DNA of 6,754 nucleotides. It comes from an uncultured Thalassolituus sp. (lineage in GTDB: Bacteria > Pseudomonadota > Gammaproteobacteria > Pseudomonadales > Oceanobacteraceae). Shown here one piece after another: positions 1-6,754 of the stretch. Where the stretch lies: positions 1 through 6,754 of the forward strand of contig CAJXIT010000189.1 of the NCBI GenBank assembly GCA_913054055.1. The letters are read 5' to 3'. The translations under genes were made by a program, and so were the position numbers. How positions within the stretch are numbered: position 1 is the first letter of the stretch; each line of letters opens with the position of its first letter. A model generated the notes under the pieces. The model was not told the origin of the DNA. It was given only the letters and a program-made list of their open reading frames with translations, and did not search any database.

Positions 1-1668
1 GCGTTCGCAGAAGCGGCCATGAAAGACATGTCTACCCTAACCCCAATTATGTTTATGGTGGTGTTGGTGGTGCTTGCCATTTTATTACGTTCCGTTAGTG
101 GCACCATTAATACTTTGTTGGTGATCATCATGTCCATTGTATCTGCTATGGGCATTGCTGGATGGCTAGGAGCCGTGATTACGCCGCCTGTGGCGAACGC
201 ACCGACAATTATATTAACCATGGCTGTTGCCGATGCGGTGCACTTGTTGGTTTCCATGCGACAAAGCATGAAGCACGGCATGGATAAGCAATCCGCTATT
301 GTGGAAAGTATTCGCATTAACTTTATGCCGGTACTGATTACCAGCGTCACAACCGCCATTGGTTTTTTAACCATGAACTTCTCAGATGCCCCACCGTTTC
401 ATACTTTAGGCAATGTGGTGGCCATGGGCGTGATGATTGCGTTTGTTCTATCCATTACTTTTTTGCCTGCGGTTGCGTCTATTTTACCAATGAAAGTGCA
501 GCCCCAAGACGAAGCGGAAGTGGGTAATGAATTTATGGATAAAGTGGCCAACTTTGTTTTGGCAAAACGCAAGCCATTATTCATGGGTACTATTTTATTA
601 ACCATAGGCTTAGTATCGGCCATTCCAAATAATCAAATTAACGACAACTTTGTCGAATATTTTGATAAAACGGTGGATTTCCGTATTGCCAGTGATTACG
701 GCAACGAAAATCTAATCAGTGTGTATAACATTGAGTATTCATTGTCTGTTAATGAAGAGGGTGGTATCAGTGAACCTCAATTTTTAGAAAACACTGAGCG
801 CTTTGCCAACTGGTTACGCAGTCTGCCAGAAGTGCAGCATGTGAATACCATCACGGATACGTTTAAGCGTTTAAATAAAAGCATGCATGCCGATGATATG
901 GAATGGTACAAACTTCCAGATGATCGCGAATTAGCGGCGCAATATTTATTACTGTATGAATTATCTTTACCTTACGGTTTGGATTTAAATGACCAGGTGG
1001 ATACCGAGAAATCCGCAACCCGAGTGGTGGCCACATTTGAAAATCAAAGTACCTCGGGCATGATGCGTTTAGAAAAAGACATTCAAGCTTGGCTAGAAAA
1101 AGAAATGCCTGAAATTGAAGTATACGGCGCCAGCCCAGGCTTAATGTTCTCTCACATTGGTAAGCGCAATGTGAACTCTATGATCATAGGTACATCTCTA
1201 GCATTGATTCTAATCAGTTTCATTTTGGTAGCGGCGTTGCGCTCAAGACGGTTTGGTGTGATCAGTTTGGCCCCTAACTTAATTCCAGCGGCATTGGCGT
1301 TTGGTATTTGGGGCGTGATGGTGGGTGAAATCGGCATGAGTTTGGCATCAGCAGCCGGCATGACACTGGGGATTGTGGTGGATGACACGGTTCACTTTTT
1401 ATCAAAATACTTGCGGGCAAGACGAGAAAAAGGCTACAGCCCAGAAGAAGCCGTACGCTATGCGTTCCATACTGTGGGCGTGGCGCTATGGGTCACCACC
1501 GTAGTGTTAGTGTGTGGTTTTGGCGTGTTAACCTTCTCTACCTTCAAAATGAATATGGACATGGGCATTATGACCGCCATGACCATCGCCATTGCCTTGA
1601 TTGTGGATTTCTTATTTTTACCGGCTCTGTTATTAAAAGCGGATAAAAAGAAAGCAAGTGAAGTCTGA
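1..1668 (+). CDS. RND-superfamily (MMPL/COG1033-type) exporter, 5'-truncated by window edge
   Basis: This is the C-terminal 555 residues of an inner-membrane RND-type exporter. The frame is open to base 1, so the ATG at 19 is internal, not the start. Ungapped alignment of its first 31 residues to the downstream paralogue (from its residue 215) implies that about 214 N-terminal residues lie outside the window. In window residue numbering, five hydrophobic segments lie in the first ~160 residues (TM2-TM6 of the full protein). A TM near 190-208 precedes a periplasmic loop to about 380, and five more TMs follow. TM4 carries an AVADAVH motif (D78, H81) and TM10 carries GIVVDDTVH (D461, D462, H465); these are typical of MMPL/COG1033 exporters, which are driven by proton flow. 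The family is known to move lipids, hydrophobic compounds or drugs, but the substrate here is unknown. A strong terminator follows 37 bp after the stop. Confidence 0.88.
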   Translation, partial: AFAEAAMKDMSTLTPIMFMVVLVVLAILLRSVSGTINTLLVIIMSIVSAMGIAGWLGAVITPPVANAPTIILTMAVADAVHLLVSMRQSMKHGMDKQSAIVESIRINFMPVLITSVTTAIGFLTMNFSDAPPFHTLGNVVAMGVMIAFVLSITFLPAVASILPMKVQPQDEAEVGNEFMDKVANFVLAKRKPLFMGTILLTIGLVSAIPNNQINDNFVEYFDKTVDFRIASDYGNENLISVYNIEYSLSVNEEGGISEPQFLENTERFANWLRSLPEVQHVNTITDTFKRLNKSMHADDMEWYKLPDDRELAAQYLLLYELSLPYGLDLNDQVDTEKSATRVVATFENQSTSGMMRLEKDIQAWLEKEMPEIEVYGASPGLMFSHIGKRNVNSMIIGTSLALILISFILVAALRSRRFGVISLAPNLIPAALAFGIWGVMVGEIGMSLASAAGMTLGIVVDDTVHFLSKYLRARREKGYSPEEAVRYAFHTVGVALWVTTVVLVCGFGVLTFSTFKMNMDMGIMTAMTIAIALIVDFLFLPALLLKADKKKASEV

Positions 1669-1705
1669 ACGCTCATTTATTGATTGAAAATCAAAGTGTC
1701 TCTTT

Positions 1706-1739
1706 AAAGCGTTTCTTTTAAGTAAGAGGCGCTTTTTTT
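1706..1739 (+). terminator. Rho-independent terminator of the upstream RND gene
   Basis: AAAGCG (1706-1711) pairs with CGCTTT (1730-1735). The stem continues inward through two T-G wobbles and then TCTT/AAGA (1714-1717 with 1724-1727), giving about 12 bp around a 6-nt loop (1718-1723). The T run continues to 1739. It separates the first exporter from cinA transcription. Confidence 0.85.
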
Positions 1740-1756
1740 ATGGGTTAAAAAAGCTG

Positions 1757-1784
1757 TTCATTGCTATTTTGATAGGCTTATACT
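1757..1784 (+). promoter_or_regulatory. Possible sigma70-type promoter for cinA
   Basis: A TATACT box at 1779-1784 resembles a -10 element. TTCATT at 1757-1762 is a weak -35 candidate with a 16-bp spacer. It lies after the terminator and about 35 bp before the cinA start, where a promoter would be needed. The -35 match is poor, so this is a plausible reading only. Confidence 0.35.
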
Positions 1785-1818
1785 GGCAAGATATTTTTAA
1801 TATACGTAGATTGGTGCC

Positions 1819-3120
1819 ATGACAGACGCTGCTGGATTGAATGTACAGCTATTATTAACGGGGGATGAGTTAATGACGGGAGATATTGTTGATTCTAATT
1901 CCGTCATGATCGCGGATGCACTTATGCCGTTGGGATTAGTGCTGTCACGCAAAGTGGTGGTGGGCGACAAATTATCCGTATTGGTGAAAGAAATTGAATG
2001 GATCACAGAGCAAGCCGACGTATTGATTGTGAACGGTGGTTTGGGCCCCACAATCGATGATTTAACGGCAGAGGCTTTGGCGCAGGTATTGGACGTGCCA
2101 TTAGAAGAGCATGCTGTTGCCATGGCACAATTATCAGCATGGTGTGAACGCAGGAATTATCCACTTAATGGTCCCAATAAAAAGCAGGCACGATTGCCAA
2201 AAGGCGTGGGTATTATTGAAAACCCAGTTGGCAGTGCGCCGGGTTTTAAGATGATTCATAGCGGCTGTTTGATTATGTGCACACCGGGTGTGCCTATTGA
2301 ATTAGATGCCATGTTAACAAGCGGCATTGTGCCGCAATTGAAAGGCATGTGTGACCAAGCATTTACCCAAATAAAAAAGTATCAAGTATTTGGCATGGGT
2401 GAAGCACCGCTGCAAAAAATCATCGAAGAGTCTTACCCTGATTGGCCGCAAGAGATTGAATTAGGGTTCCGCGCTGCGTTTCCCATATTGGATGTGAAGT
2501 TAACGGCTCGCTCTCAAGCGGGTATCGATTTATTACCCGTGTGGCAAACAAAAATAGAATCGACTCTGGGGGCCCATTCATTAGGAGAAGTGACGGATGA
2601 AGAGAGCACTGGCATGGCTCAACATGTAGTCACATTACTGGTCGAAAAAAATCAAACCTTAACCACGGCGGAATCGTGTACCGGTGGTTTGATTGCTTCT
2701 AAAATCACCTCTGTTTCTGGTTCATCTAACGTGTTTGAGGCGGGTGTTGTTAGCTACTCAAATGATATTAAGCACAAAGTGTTAGGGGTCTCTCAAAAGA
2801 CGCTTAAGCAACATGGTGCCGTGAGTGAAGAAGTGGTATTACAGATGGCGGCAGGGGCGTTAGATATTTCTGGCGCGGACTATGGGGTGGCGGTGTCAGG
2901 CATTGCAGGCCCTGGTGGCGGCTCAGAAGATAAGCCAGTGGGAACTTGTTGGTTGGCTTGGGGGACTAAAGCATCATTGAAAGCCGTGAAGTTATTTTTT
3001 CCTAGCAATCGAGCGTATTTTCAAGATTACATTGCCACCGCGGCATTGGATGTGATTCGCAGAGATATCTTGGAAGTGAAAGAGACTCCTCGTTATTTTT
3101 CTAATAAGAAGCCGTCATAA
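1819..3120 (+). CDS. cinA: CinA family protein: MoCF-like domain plus C-terminal NMN deamidase (PncC-like) domain
   Basis: This 433-aa protein has the two-domain CinA architecture. The N-terminal COG1058/MoCF-like domain (about residues 8-175) shows TGDE (14-17) and the nucleotide-loop signature GGLGPTIDDLT (73-83). In some studied relatives this domain has ADP-ribose pyrophosphatase activity. The C-terminal domain (about 262-420) shows AESCTGG (284-290, with the presumed nucleophile S286), YSNDIK (Y313, K318) and SGIAGPGGGSEDKPVG (360-375). It matches PncC, which converts nicotinamide mononucleotide to nicotinic acid mononucleotide plus ammonia in NAD salvage in the cytoplasm. All key motifs are intact, so both activities are plausible. 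The ATG at 1819 is preferred because the next Met (19) lies inside the TGDE region; the ribosome-binding site is weak (GGTG at 1813-1816). No terminator follows, so transcription may continue into the lipoprotein gene 70 bp downstream. The name reflects historical linkage to competence; no competence gene is seen here. Confidence 0.93.
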   Translation: MTDAAGLNVQLLLTGDELMTGDIVDSNSVMIADALMPLGLVLSRKVVVGDKLSVLVKEIEWITEQADVLIVNGGLGPTIDDLTAEALAQVLDVPLEEHAVAMAQLSAWCERRNYPLNGPNKKQARLPKGVGIIENPVGSAPGFKMIHSGCLIMCTPGVPIELDAMLTSGIVPQLKGMCDQAFTQIKKYQVFGMGEAPLQKIIEESYPDWPQEIELGFRAAFPILDVKLTARSQAGIDLLPVWQTKIESTLGAHSLGEVTDEESTGMAQHVVTLLVEKNQTLTTAESCTGGLIASKITSVSGSSNVFEAGVVSYSNDIKHKVLGVSQKTLKQHGAVSEEVVLQMAAGALDISGADYGVAVSGIAGPGGGSEDKPVGTCWLAWGTKASLKAVKLFFPSNRAYFQDYIATAALDVIRRDILEVKETPRYFSNKKPS

Positions 3121-3190
3121 ATTTAATCGGTCGCTGCCCATACATAGTGAATGTTAAATAAATCAAACATACAGGACTAGAAGAACCAAA

Positions 3191-3889
3191 ATGAATCAAC
3201 TACTTGTCACTGCTCTGATCAGTCTGCCTTTATTTGCATTAGGCGGCTGTGACTTTCAATACTCTGGTTCTGAAACCTTAATCAAAACCCAAGCTCGGGT
3301 GACGGCAGATGTGCAAGCATCCGCTTATGAAGTTGACGTGGCGTTCAAAGCTGAAGAAAGTGAGCAGGCACTGGCCATGGCGAGCTGAACAAAATCCATT
3401 CAGCCTTTTGAAGCTTGGATAGATGAAGAACGCTTATCTATAAAAGGGGGCAGTGCTCAGCTTTCTGGTATTTATCAATACAATCCAAATGAAAAGCGTA
3501 AGCTGGTGGCCTATGAAGCCATGCAGCGTTTTACTTTAACGGATCTGGATTTTGCCCAGTATCAAAAGGTCATGGGCAAAGTCCCTGAGTTCAAACCTCA
3601 CAATATCCAGTTGCAGGCCGTGGTGGCTTCTGAGTCAGAAAAAGCAGAGGTGAAAACCCGTCTAATCCAATCTGCCTTTGGCCAAGCAAAGCAAAAAGCC
3701 ATGGCAATGGTGGAAACCGCAGGCTTATGTGATTTATCTGTAATAGAAATGACAGAGCATATGCAAGATCATGCAAACCCTCGAATGATGAGAATGGCCA
3801 TGGCAGAAGAGGCGGTACATGGGGCTGAGTCTAAGCAGACGCTCACCTTGAATATGCAGGTTAATTGGCAAGCCAGTCCTTGTCATTGA
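3191..3889 (+). pseudogene. SIMPL-domain (DUF541/YggE-like) lipoprotein gene with an in-frame TGA at codon 66
   Basis: A single reading frame runs from the ATG at 3191 to the stop at 3887-3889 (232 codons), broken only by TGA at 3386-3388 (codon 66). Both halves are in the same frame, so this is a base substitution, not a frameshift. The N-terminus has a hydrophobic segment ending in LGGC (Cys20), a plausible signal-peptidase II lipobox, although the n-region lacks Lys/Arg. Beyond the signal, the sequence has the SIMPL pattern: an early beta segment (TRVTADVQ-like), an alpha-helical stretch that includes the stop, LVAYEAMQRFTLTDLD, then a helix (AFGQAKQKAMAMVETAG) and a terminal beta strand. 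YggE-like SIMPL proteins are periplasmic or envelope proteins linked to oxidative-stress tolerance, with biochemistry poorly defined. AGGA (3173-3176) and AGAAGA (3179-3184) precede the start. The gene may be a recent pseudogene, may be read through, or may contain a sequencing error. The coding character after the TGA looks undecayed. Confidence 0.7.
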
Positions 3890-4039
3890 TGTAAAGCGGC
3901 TCCATTTCAGTATTGAGCACGACTCCGGTTTCCATTTTCCAGATGAATTCACACTTGATTGTCTGGCAATTGGACCATATTTGTCGTAATGTTCGGCCCA
4001 ACATTTTCTTACTATAAAAATAAAACAGGGATTGTGGAC
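3890..4039 (+). other. 150-bp intergenic gap with small dyads, possible leader/operator of the second RND gene
   Basis: I find no supportable gene here. AATGTT (3988-3993) and AACATT (4000-4005) form a perfect 6-bp inverted repeat with a 6-bp spacer. It lies just before a TATAAA sequence (4013-4018) that could be a -10 box; no good -35 lies at the right distance. A second, weaker hairpin is possible between CCAGA (3939-3943) and TCTGG (3962-3966). There is no T-tailed terminator for the lipoprotein gene. The position fits a promoter/operator region, but this is inference. Confidence 0.25.
4027..4030 (+). promoter_or_regulatory. Ribosome-binding site supporting the ATG at 4040
   Basis: AGGG lies 9 bases before the ATG at 4040. 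It supports that start over a TTG-initiated extension to 3959, which would add 27 residues without family character. A GTG at 4034, two codons upstream of the ATG, is a less likely alternative. Confidence 0.55.
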
Positions 4040-6385
4040 ATGAATGATCGCCTAGCAGAATTCTTGGTAGACAGCCGCAACAAGGTTGCATTGGTTGCAC
4101 TGCTTATCATCATTGGCCTAACCATGGGCCTATCTCAGCTGCAATTTAATGGCAGTTACAAAATCTTCTTTGATGAAAACAATGAGCATTTATTAGCCCA
4201 TCAAAAAAATGAAGATACCTTTATTAAAAGTAATAACATTGTCTTTGTGTTCGAAACCCTAAGCGGCAATGTTTACACCCCTGAAAACTTATCCAGTGTC
4301 GAAACCATGACCAATGAAGCCTGGCAGCTTCCTTATTCTACGCGCGTGGATTCCATAACTAATTATCAGCACACTGAAGTCATTGACGATGACCTAAACG
4401 TGGCCGACCTAGTGGAAGATGCGCTGTCTTTAAGTCCTGGACAAATTGAAAAAGTCAAACAGATAGCGTCCAACGAAGTGGCATTGGTACACCGCTTAGT
4501 ATCCGATCGTCACCACGCCACTGCGGTGAATGTGGTATTGAATATGCCAGATGACACCATGCATGCCCAAGGTGAGGCGACCGTTGAGCTGGTGGCTGCG
4601 GCCAGAGAATTACGCAAGGTAATCGAAGCCGAAAACCCTGATATTAAAATTCACTTGCAGGGCTTAAGCATTGTTAATACGGCGTTCAACGAGTCGGCTG
4701 AATACGATGCTCAGTACTTGTTCCCCGTGTTGTTTTTATTGATTGTTTTCATGCTGCTTATTTTATTGCGCTCCGCTTGGTCGGCTTTGGTCACGACCAT
4801 TGTGATTATTGTGGGGGTTGTGATCAGTGAAGGGTTTGTGGGTTGGATTGGGTATGACCTGAACCAAGTGAATGTAATGGCGCCCATTATTATATTGACC
4901 TTGGCAGTGTGTGACTGTGTGCATATTCTTGCCAGTTATTTGCATCACTTATCGTTAGGACAAGACCGCCCACAAGCCATGAAAGAAGCGCTAAAAATTA
5001 ATTTGTCTCCGGTATTTTTGACGAGCTTTACAACCGCCATTGGTTTCTTAGCTATGAATACTTCTGAAGTACCGCCATTTCGTGAGCTTGGCAACTTCTC
5101 TGCTTTTGGTGTAATGGCTGCTTTCTTTTTAAGTGTGATGTTATTACCAGCGTTGGCCGTTTGGCTGCCAATGAAAGCAAAAGCCATGGACGAAGGAAAA
5201 ACCTTATGGTCGGCGCGCATTGCAGATTTCACGATTAAGCAACGCAGCATTTTATTACCAGCCGTATTGCTGATAGCAACGGCTATTGCATCTATGACCT
5301 TGTTGAATGAACTTAATGACAATACCGTGGATTATTTTGATGAAAGCACAGAGTTCCGTCAGGCCTCTGAGTTTATGGAAAATAACTTAACCGGATTTGA
5401 TGTATTAAATTTTGTGATGGACAGTGGCGAAGCCGGTGGTGTGAATGAGCCTGAGTTTTTAACCAAGGTAGATGCATTTGTACAATGGTTTAAATCTCAA
5501 CCTGAGATTGTGAGTGGGCTGTCGTATACGGATACCATCAAGCGTTTAAATCAGAACATGAATGGTGATGACCCAAGTTATTATTCGATTCCAGAAAATC
5601 GCGAGCTAGCATCTCAGTACCAGTTGTTATATGAACTATCTTTACCATATGGTTTAGATTTGAATAACCAAATTGATACTGAAAAACGCTCTATGTTTAT
5701 CGCATTTGGGGTGAAAGGCACCAAGGCTAAAGGATTAATTGAATTGAATGAGCGCGCTCAAACCTGGTTTGCTGACAATGCACCAGAGCTGGCTGTTCCT
5801 GCATCGGGCATTTCCACCATGTTTGCTCATGTTGGTAAAAAGAATATCGATTCCATGTTATCCGGTTCAGCCATTGCCATAATCCTGATTACTATTACGC
5901 TTATTGTTGCATTAGGATCCATTAAATTTGGTTTGCTGACGCTACTTCCGAACGTCTTTCCTGCCATGATTGCATTTGGCATCTGGGGAGCCGCAGTGGG
6001 GCAAGTGGACTTGGGAGTGGCGGTTGTATTCAGCTTAACTCTGGGCATTGTAGTGGATGATACTGTGCACTTCTTTAGTAAGTATATTCGGGCAAGAGAA
6101 CAGCTGGGTAAGAGCTCAGCGGATGCCATTCATTATGCATTTCATACGGTGGCCAAGCCATTAGTGATCACCACGATTGTTTTAGTGGTTGGCTTCTCTG
6201 TATTAATGATGTCGAACTTTAATGTGAATGCCAAAATGGGCATCATGATCAGTGCCACCATTAGTATTGCTTTGATTTTCGATTTCTTGCTGCTTCCAGC
6301 ATTGCTTATGAAGTTCGATAGAAAAAAGCTTCCAGTTAAAGATGCAGAAGTAGATGAAGCAGATGGATTACCGAATCAGGTATAA
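4040..6385 (+). CDS. RND-superfamily (MMPL/COG1033-type) exporter, complete, paralogue of the first gene
   Basis: This 781-aa inner-membrane protein has the 12-TM RND plan with two large periplasmic loops. Approximate segments are TM1 16-34, loop 1 35-225, TM2 226-243, TM3 249-271, TM4 280-300, TM5 328-347, TM6 358-382, TM7 405-425, loop 2 426-605, TM8 607-626, TM9 630-652, TM10 658-680, TM11 707-725 and TM12 733-756. TM4 has AVCDCVH (D292, H295) and TM10 has GIVVDDTVHFFSKY (669-682; D673, D674), the acidic/His positions expected in proton-coupled MMPL/COG1033 exporters. Loop 1 carries the family-like stretch around PYSTRVDSITNYQHT. It aligns without gaps to the first exporter at the TM2 junction and shares YELSLPYGLDLN in loop 2 (531-542). 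The short charged C-terminal tail is cytosolic. Substrate is unknown; no membrane-fusion or outer-membrane-factor gene is in the window. It has its own terminator. Confidence 0.92.
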   Translation: MNDRLAEFLVDSRNKVALVALLIIIGLTMGLSQLQFNGSYKIFFDENNEHLLAHQKNEDTFIKSNNIVFVFETLSGNVYTPENLSSVETMTNEAWQLPYSTRVDSITNYQHTEVIDDDLNVADLVEDALSLSPGQIEKVKQIASNEVALVHRLVSDRHHATAVNVVLNMPDDTMHAQGEATVELVAAARELRKVIEAENPDIKIHLQGLSIVNTAFNESAEYDAQYLFPVLFLLIVFMLLILLRSAWSALVTTIVIIVGVVISEGFVGWIGYDLNQVNVMAPIIILTLAVCDCVHILASYLHHLSLGQDRPQAMKEALKINLSPVFLTSFTTAIGFLAMNTSEVPPFRELGNFSAFGVMAAFFLSVMLLPALAVWLPMKAKAMDEGKTLWSARIADFTIKQRSILLPAVLLIATAIASMTLLNELNDNTVDYFDESTEFRQASEFMENNLTGFDVLNFVMDSGEAGGVNEPEFLTKVDAFVQWFKSQPEIVSGLSYTDTIKRLNQNMNGDDPSYYSIPENRELASQYQLLYELSLPYGLDLNNQIDTEKRSMFIAFGVKGTKAKGLIELNERAQTWFADNAPELAVPASGISTMFAHVGKKNIDSMLSGSAIAIILITITLIVALGSIKFGLLTLLPNVFPAMIAFGIWGAAVGQVDLGVAVVFSLTLGIVVDDTVHFFSKYIRAREQLGKSSADAIHYAFHTVAKPLVITTIVLVVGFSVLMMSNFNVNAKMGIMISATISIALIFDFLLLPALLMKFDRKKLPVKDAEVDEADGLPNQV

Positions 6386-6419
6386 ACCCGTTTCTCGCAT
6401 TTTTAACCGTTAATCATTT

Positions 6420-6443
6420 ATGCCGCTTTTTAGCGGCATTTTT
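6420..6443 (+). terminator. Rho-independent terminator of the second RND gene
   Basis: ATGCCGCT (6420-6427) pairs with AGCGGCAT (6432-6439), an 8-bp GC-rich stem with a TTTT loop. A T run follows to 6443. It lies 34 bp after the stop codon. The right arm is also the start of the first 78-bp repeat unit. Confidence 0.88.
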
Positions 6444-6586
6444 GATGGTGTGATGCACACATGCCGTAAGCTTTTTGTGAGGGGAGATGTTTTATGCACA
6501 GGGTTTCTTAGCGGCATTTTTGATGGCGTTATACACACATGCCATAAGTTTTGTGTGAAGGCGATTTTTATATGCTCTGGGCTTCA
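6431..6586. repeat. Two tandem imperfect 78-bp repeat units
   Basis: Unit 1 (6431-6508) and unit 2 (6509-6586) align without gaps and agree at 61 of 78 positions by hand count; the first 18 bases (TAGCGGCATTTTTGATGG) are identical. Unit 1 can fold: CGGCAT (6434-6439) pairs with ATGCCG (6461-6466), and GTGTG (6448-6452) pairs with CACAC (6456-6460) inside it, leaving an 8-nt bulge on one side. Unit 2 keeps only GGCAT/ATGCC (6513-6517 with 6539-6543). Because 78 is a multiple of three, the repeat creates a spurious open frame with a 26-residue period. Strand and function are unknown. Confidence 0.8.
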
Positions 6587-6692
6587 AGTTTACTACTTTG
6601 ACCTTTTTTGACCTAATCAAGCCCCCGCCTAGATTGCATTCCAGTATGTTTTATAGCACTTTCAGCGTTTGATATTGTTTTGAGTTTTAAGT

Positions 6693-6754
6693 ATGAAATC
6701 ACCTATTGCAGGCGTGACATTGAGCATGTGTTTTGGCCTATTTATCTCCGGTTG
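6693..6754 (+). CDS. Start of a probable exported protein, cut by the window edge
   Basis: From ATG 6693 the frame is open to the end and reads MKSPIAGVTLSMCFGLFISG. It has one Lys followed by a hydrophobic core, as expected for a signal peptide. The ribosome-binding site is weak (TGAG at 6681-6684). Only 20 residues are visible, so the product cannot be named. RND exporters of this kind are often near genes for periplasmic or outer-membrane proteins, which would fit, but that is inference. Confidence 0.5.
   Translation, partial: MKSPIAGVTLSMCFGLFISG

Larger units (their letters stand above)
6386..6692. other. 307-bp non-coding region between the second RND gene and the last gene
   Basis: This stretch holds the RND terminator (6420-6443), two tandem ~78-bp repeats (6431-6586), and an AT-rich segment before the next start. 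TTTGACC occurs twice close together (6597-6603 and 6607-6613). TTGACC resembles a -35 box, but no matching -10 lies at 16-18 bp, so I call no promoter. The only open frame (6420-6611) is a by-product of the repeats. Confidence 0.6.

Noticed and set aside
1797..2123. Minus-strand open frame of 108 codons within cinA.
   Set aside because: It is antisense to the conserved N-terminal CinA domain, rich in Ser/Thr/Asn as typical of shadow frames, and has no family resemblance.
3386..3419. Possible selenocysteine insertion: TGA followed by a hairpin (TCCA 3395-3398 and AGC 3402-3404 pairing with GCTTGGA 3413-3419).
   Set aside because: The stem is short with a 3-nt bulge and lacks a clear bacterial SECIS pattern. 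SIMPL proteins are not known selenoproteins, and the position is not a conserved Cys site as far as I can judge.
3506..3889. A separate gene starting at GTG 3506 downstream of the TGA.
   Set aside because: It is in frame with the lipoprotein, begins in the middle of a SIMPL strand, has no ribosome-binding site, and would lack the signal peptide. It is the second half of the interrupted gene.
3943..4017. A 24-codon plus-strand open frame in the gap before the second exporter.
   Set aside because: No ribosome-binding site and no recognisable product; this length is expected by chance.
3959..4039. TTG-initiated N-terminal extension of the second exporter by 27 residues.
   Set aside because: The extension has no family character, and the ATG at 4040 has a well-placed AGGG and starts just before TM1 as expected.
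3861..4100. Minus-strand open frame of 79 codons across the intergenic gap.
   Set aside because: It overlaps the 3' end of the lipoprotein gene and the 5' end of the exporter, and its product resembles nothing I recognise.
6420..6611. A 63-codon open frame with a repeated 26-residue pattern (SGIFDGV...HTC).
   Set aside because: Its ATG is inside the terminator stem and the repetition comes from the 78-bp DNA repeat, whose length is a multiple of three. No ribosome-binding site.

Overview
The window (6754 bp, G+C roughly mid-40s % by eye) looks like chromosomal DNA of a Gram-negative bacterium, most plausibly a marine gammaproteobacterium. The evidence is a full-length two-domain CinA, a lipobox-bearing SIMPL-type lipoprotein, and two large inner-membrane RND/MMPL exporters. 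This placement is inferred from protein character only; no marker gene fixes the genus. All supported genes are on the + strand. I see no tRNA, rRNA, CRISPR array, insertion sequence or phage gene.

Layout: (1) 1-1668, the C-terminal ~555 residues of an RND-superfamily exporter whose start lies before the window, followed by a strong Rho-independent terminator (1706-1739). (2) 1819-3120, cinA (MoCF-like domain plus NMN-deamidase domain), with a possible promoter in the gap before it. (3) 3191-3889, a SIMPL/YggE-like lipoprotein gene interrupted by a single in-frame TGA at 3386-3388. (4) 3890-4039, a 150-bp gap with small dyads but no gene. (5) 4040-6385, a complete 781-aa RND exporter that is a clear paralogue of the first one. 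It is followed by a terminator (6420-6443). (6) 6386-6692, non-coding, containing two ~78-bp tandem imperfect repeats. (7) 6693 to the right edge, the beginning of a gene that appears to encode an exported protein.

How the parts relate: the two RND proteins share topology, TM4/TM10 acidic motifs and a nearly identical segment of the second periplasmic loop, so they probably arose by duplication. CinA and the lipoprotein now sit between them. CinA has a housekeeping role in pyridine-nucleotide salvage and has no obvious mechanistic tie to the exporters. The lipoprotein and the exporters would act in the envelope, but a direct partnership cannot be shown from this sequence. No convincing new multi-gene system is visible. 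The points most worth a second look are the in-frame TGA in the lipoprotein gene, the repeat that begins inside the exporter terminator, and the paralogous exporter pair.
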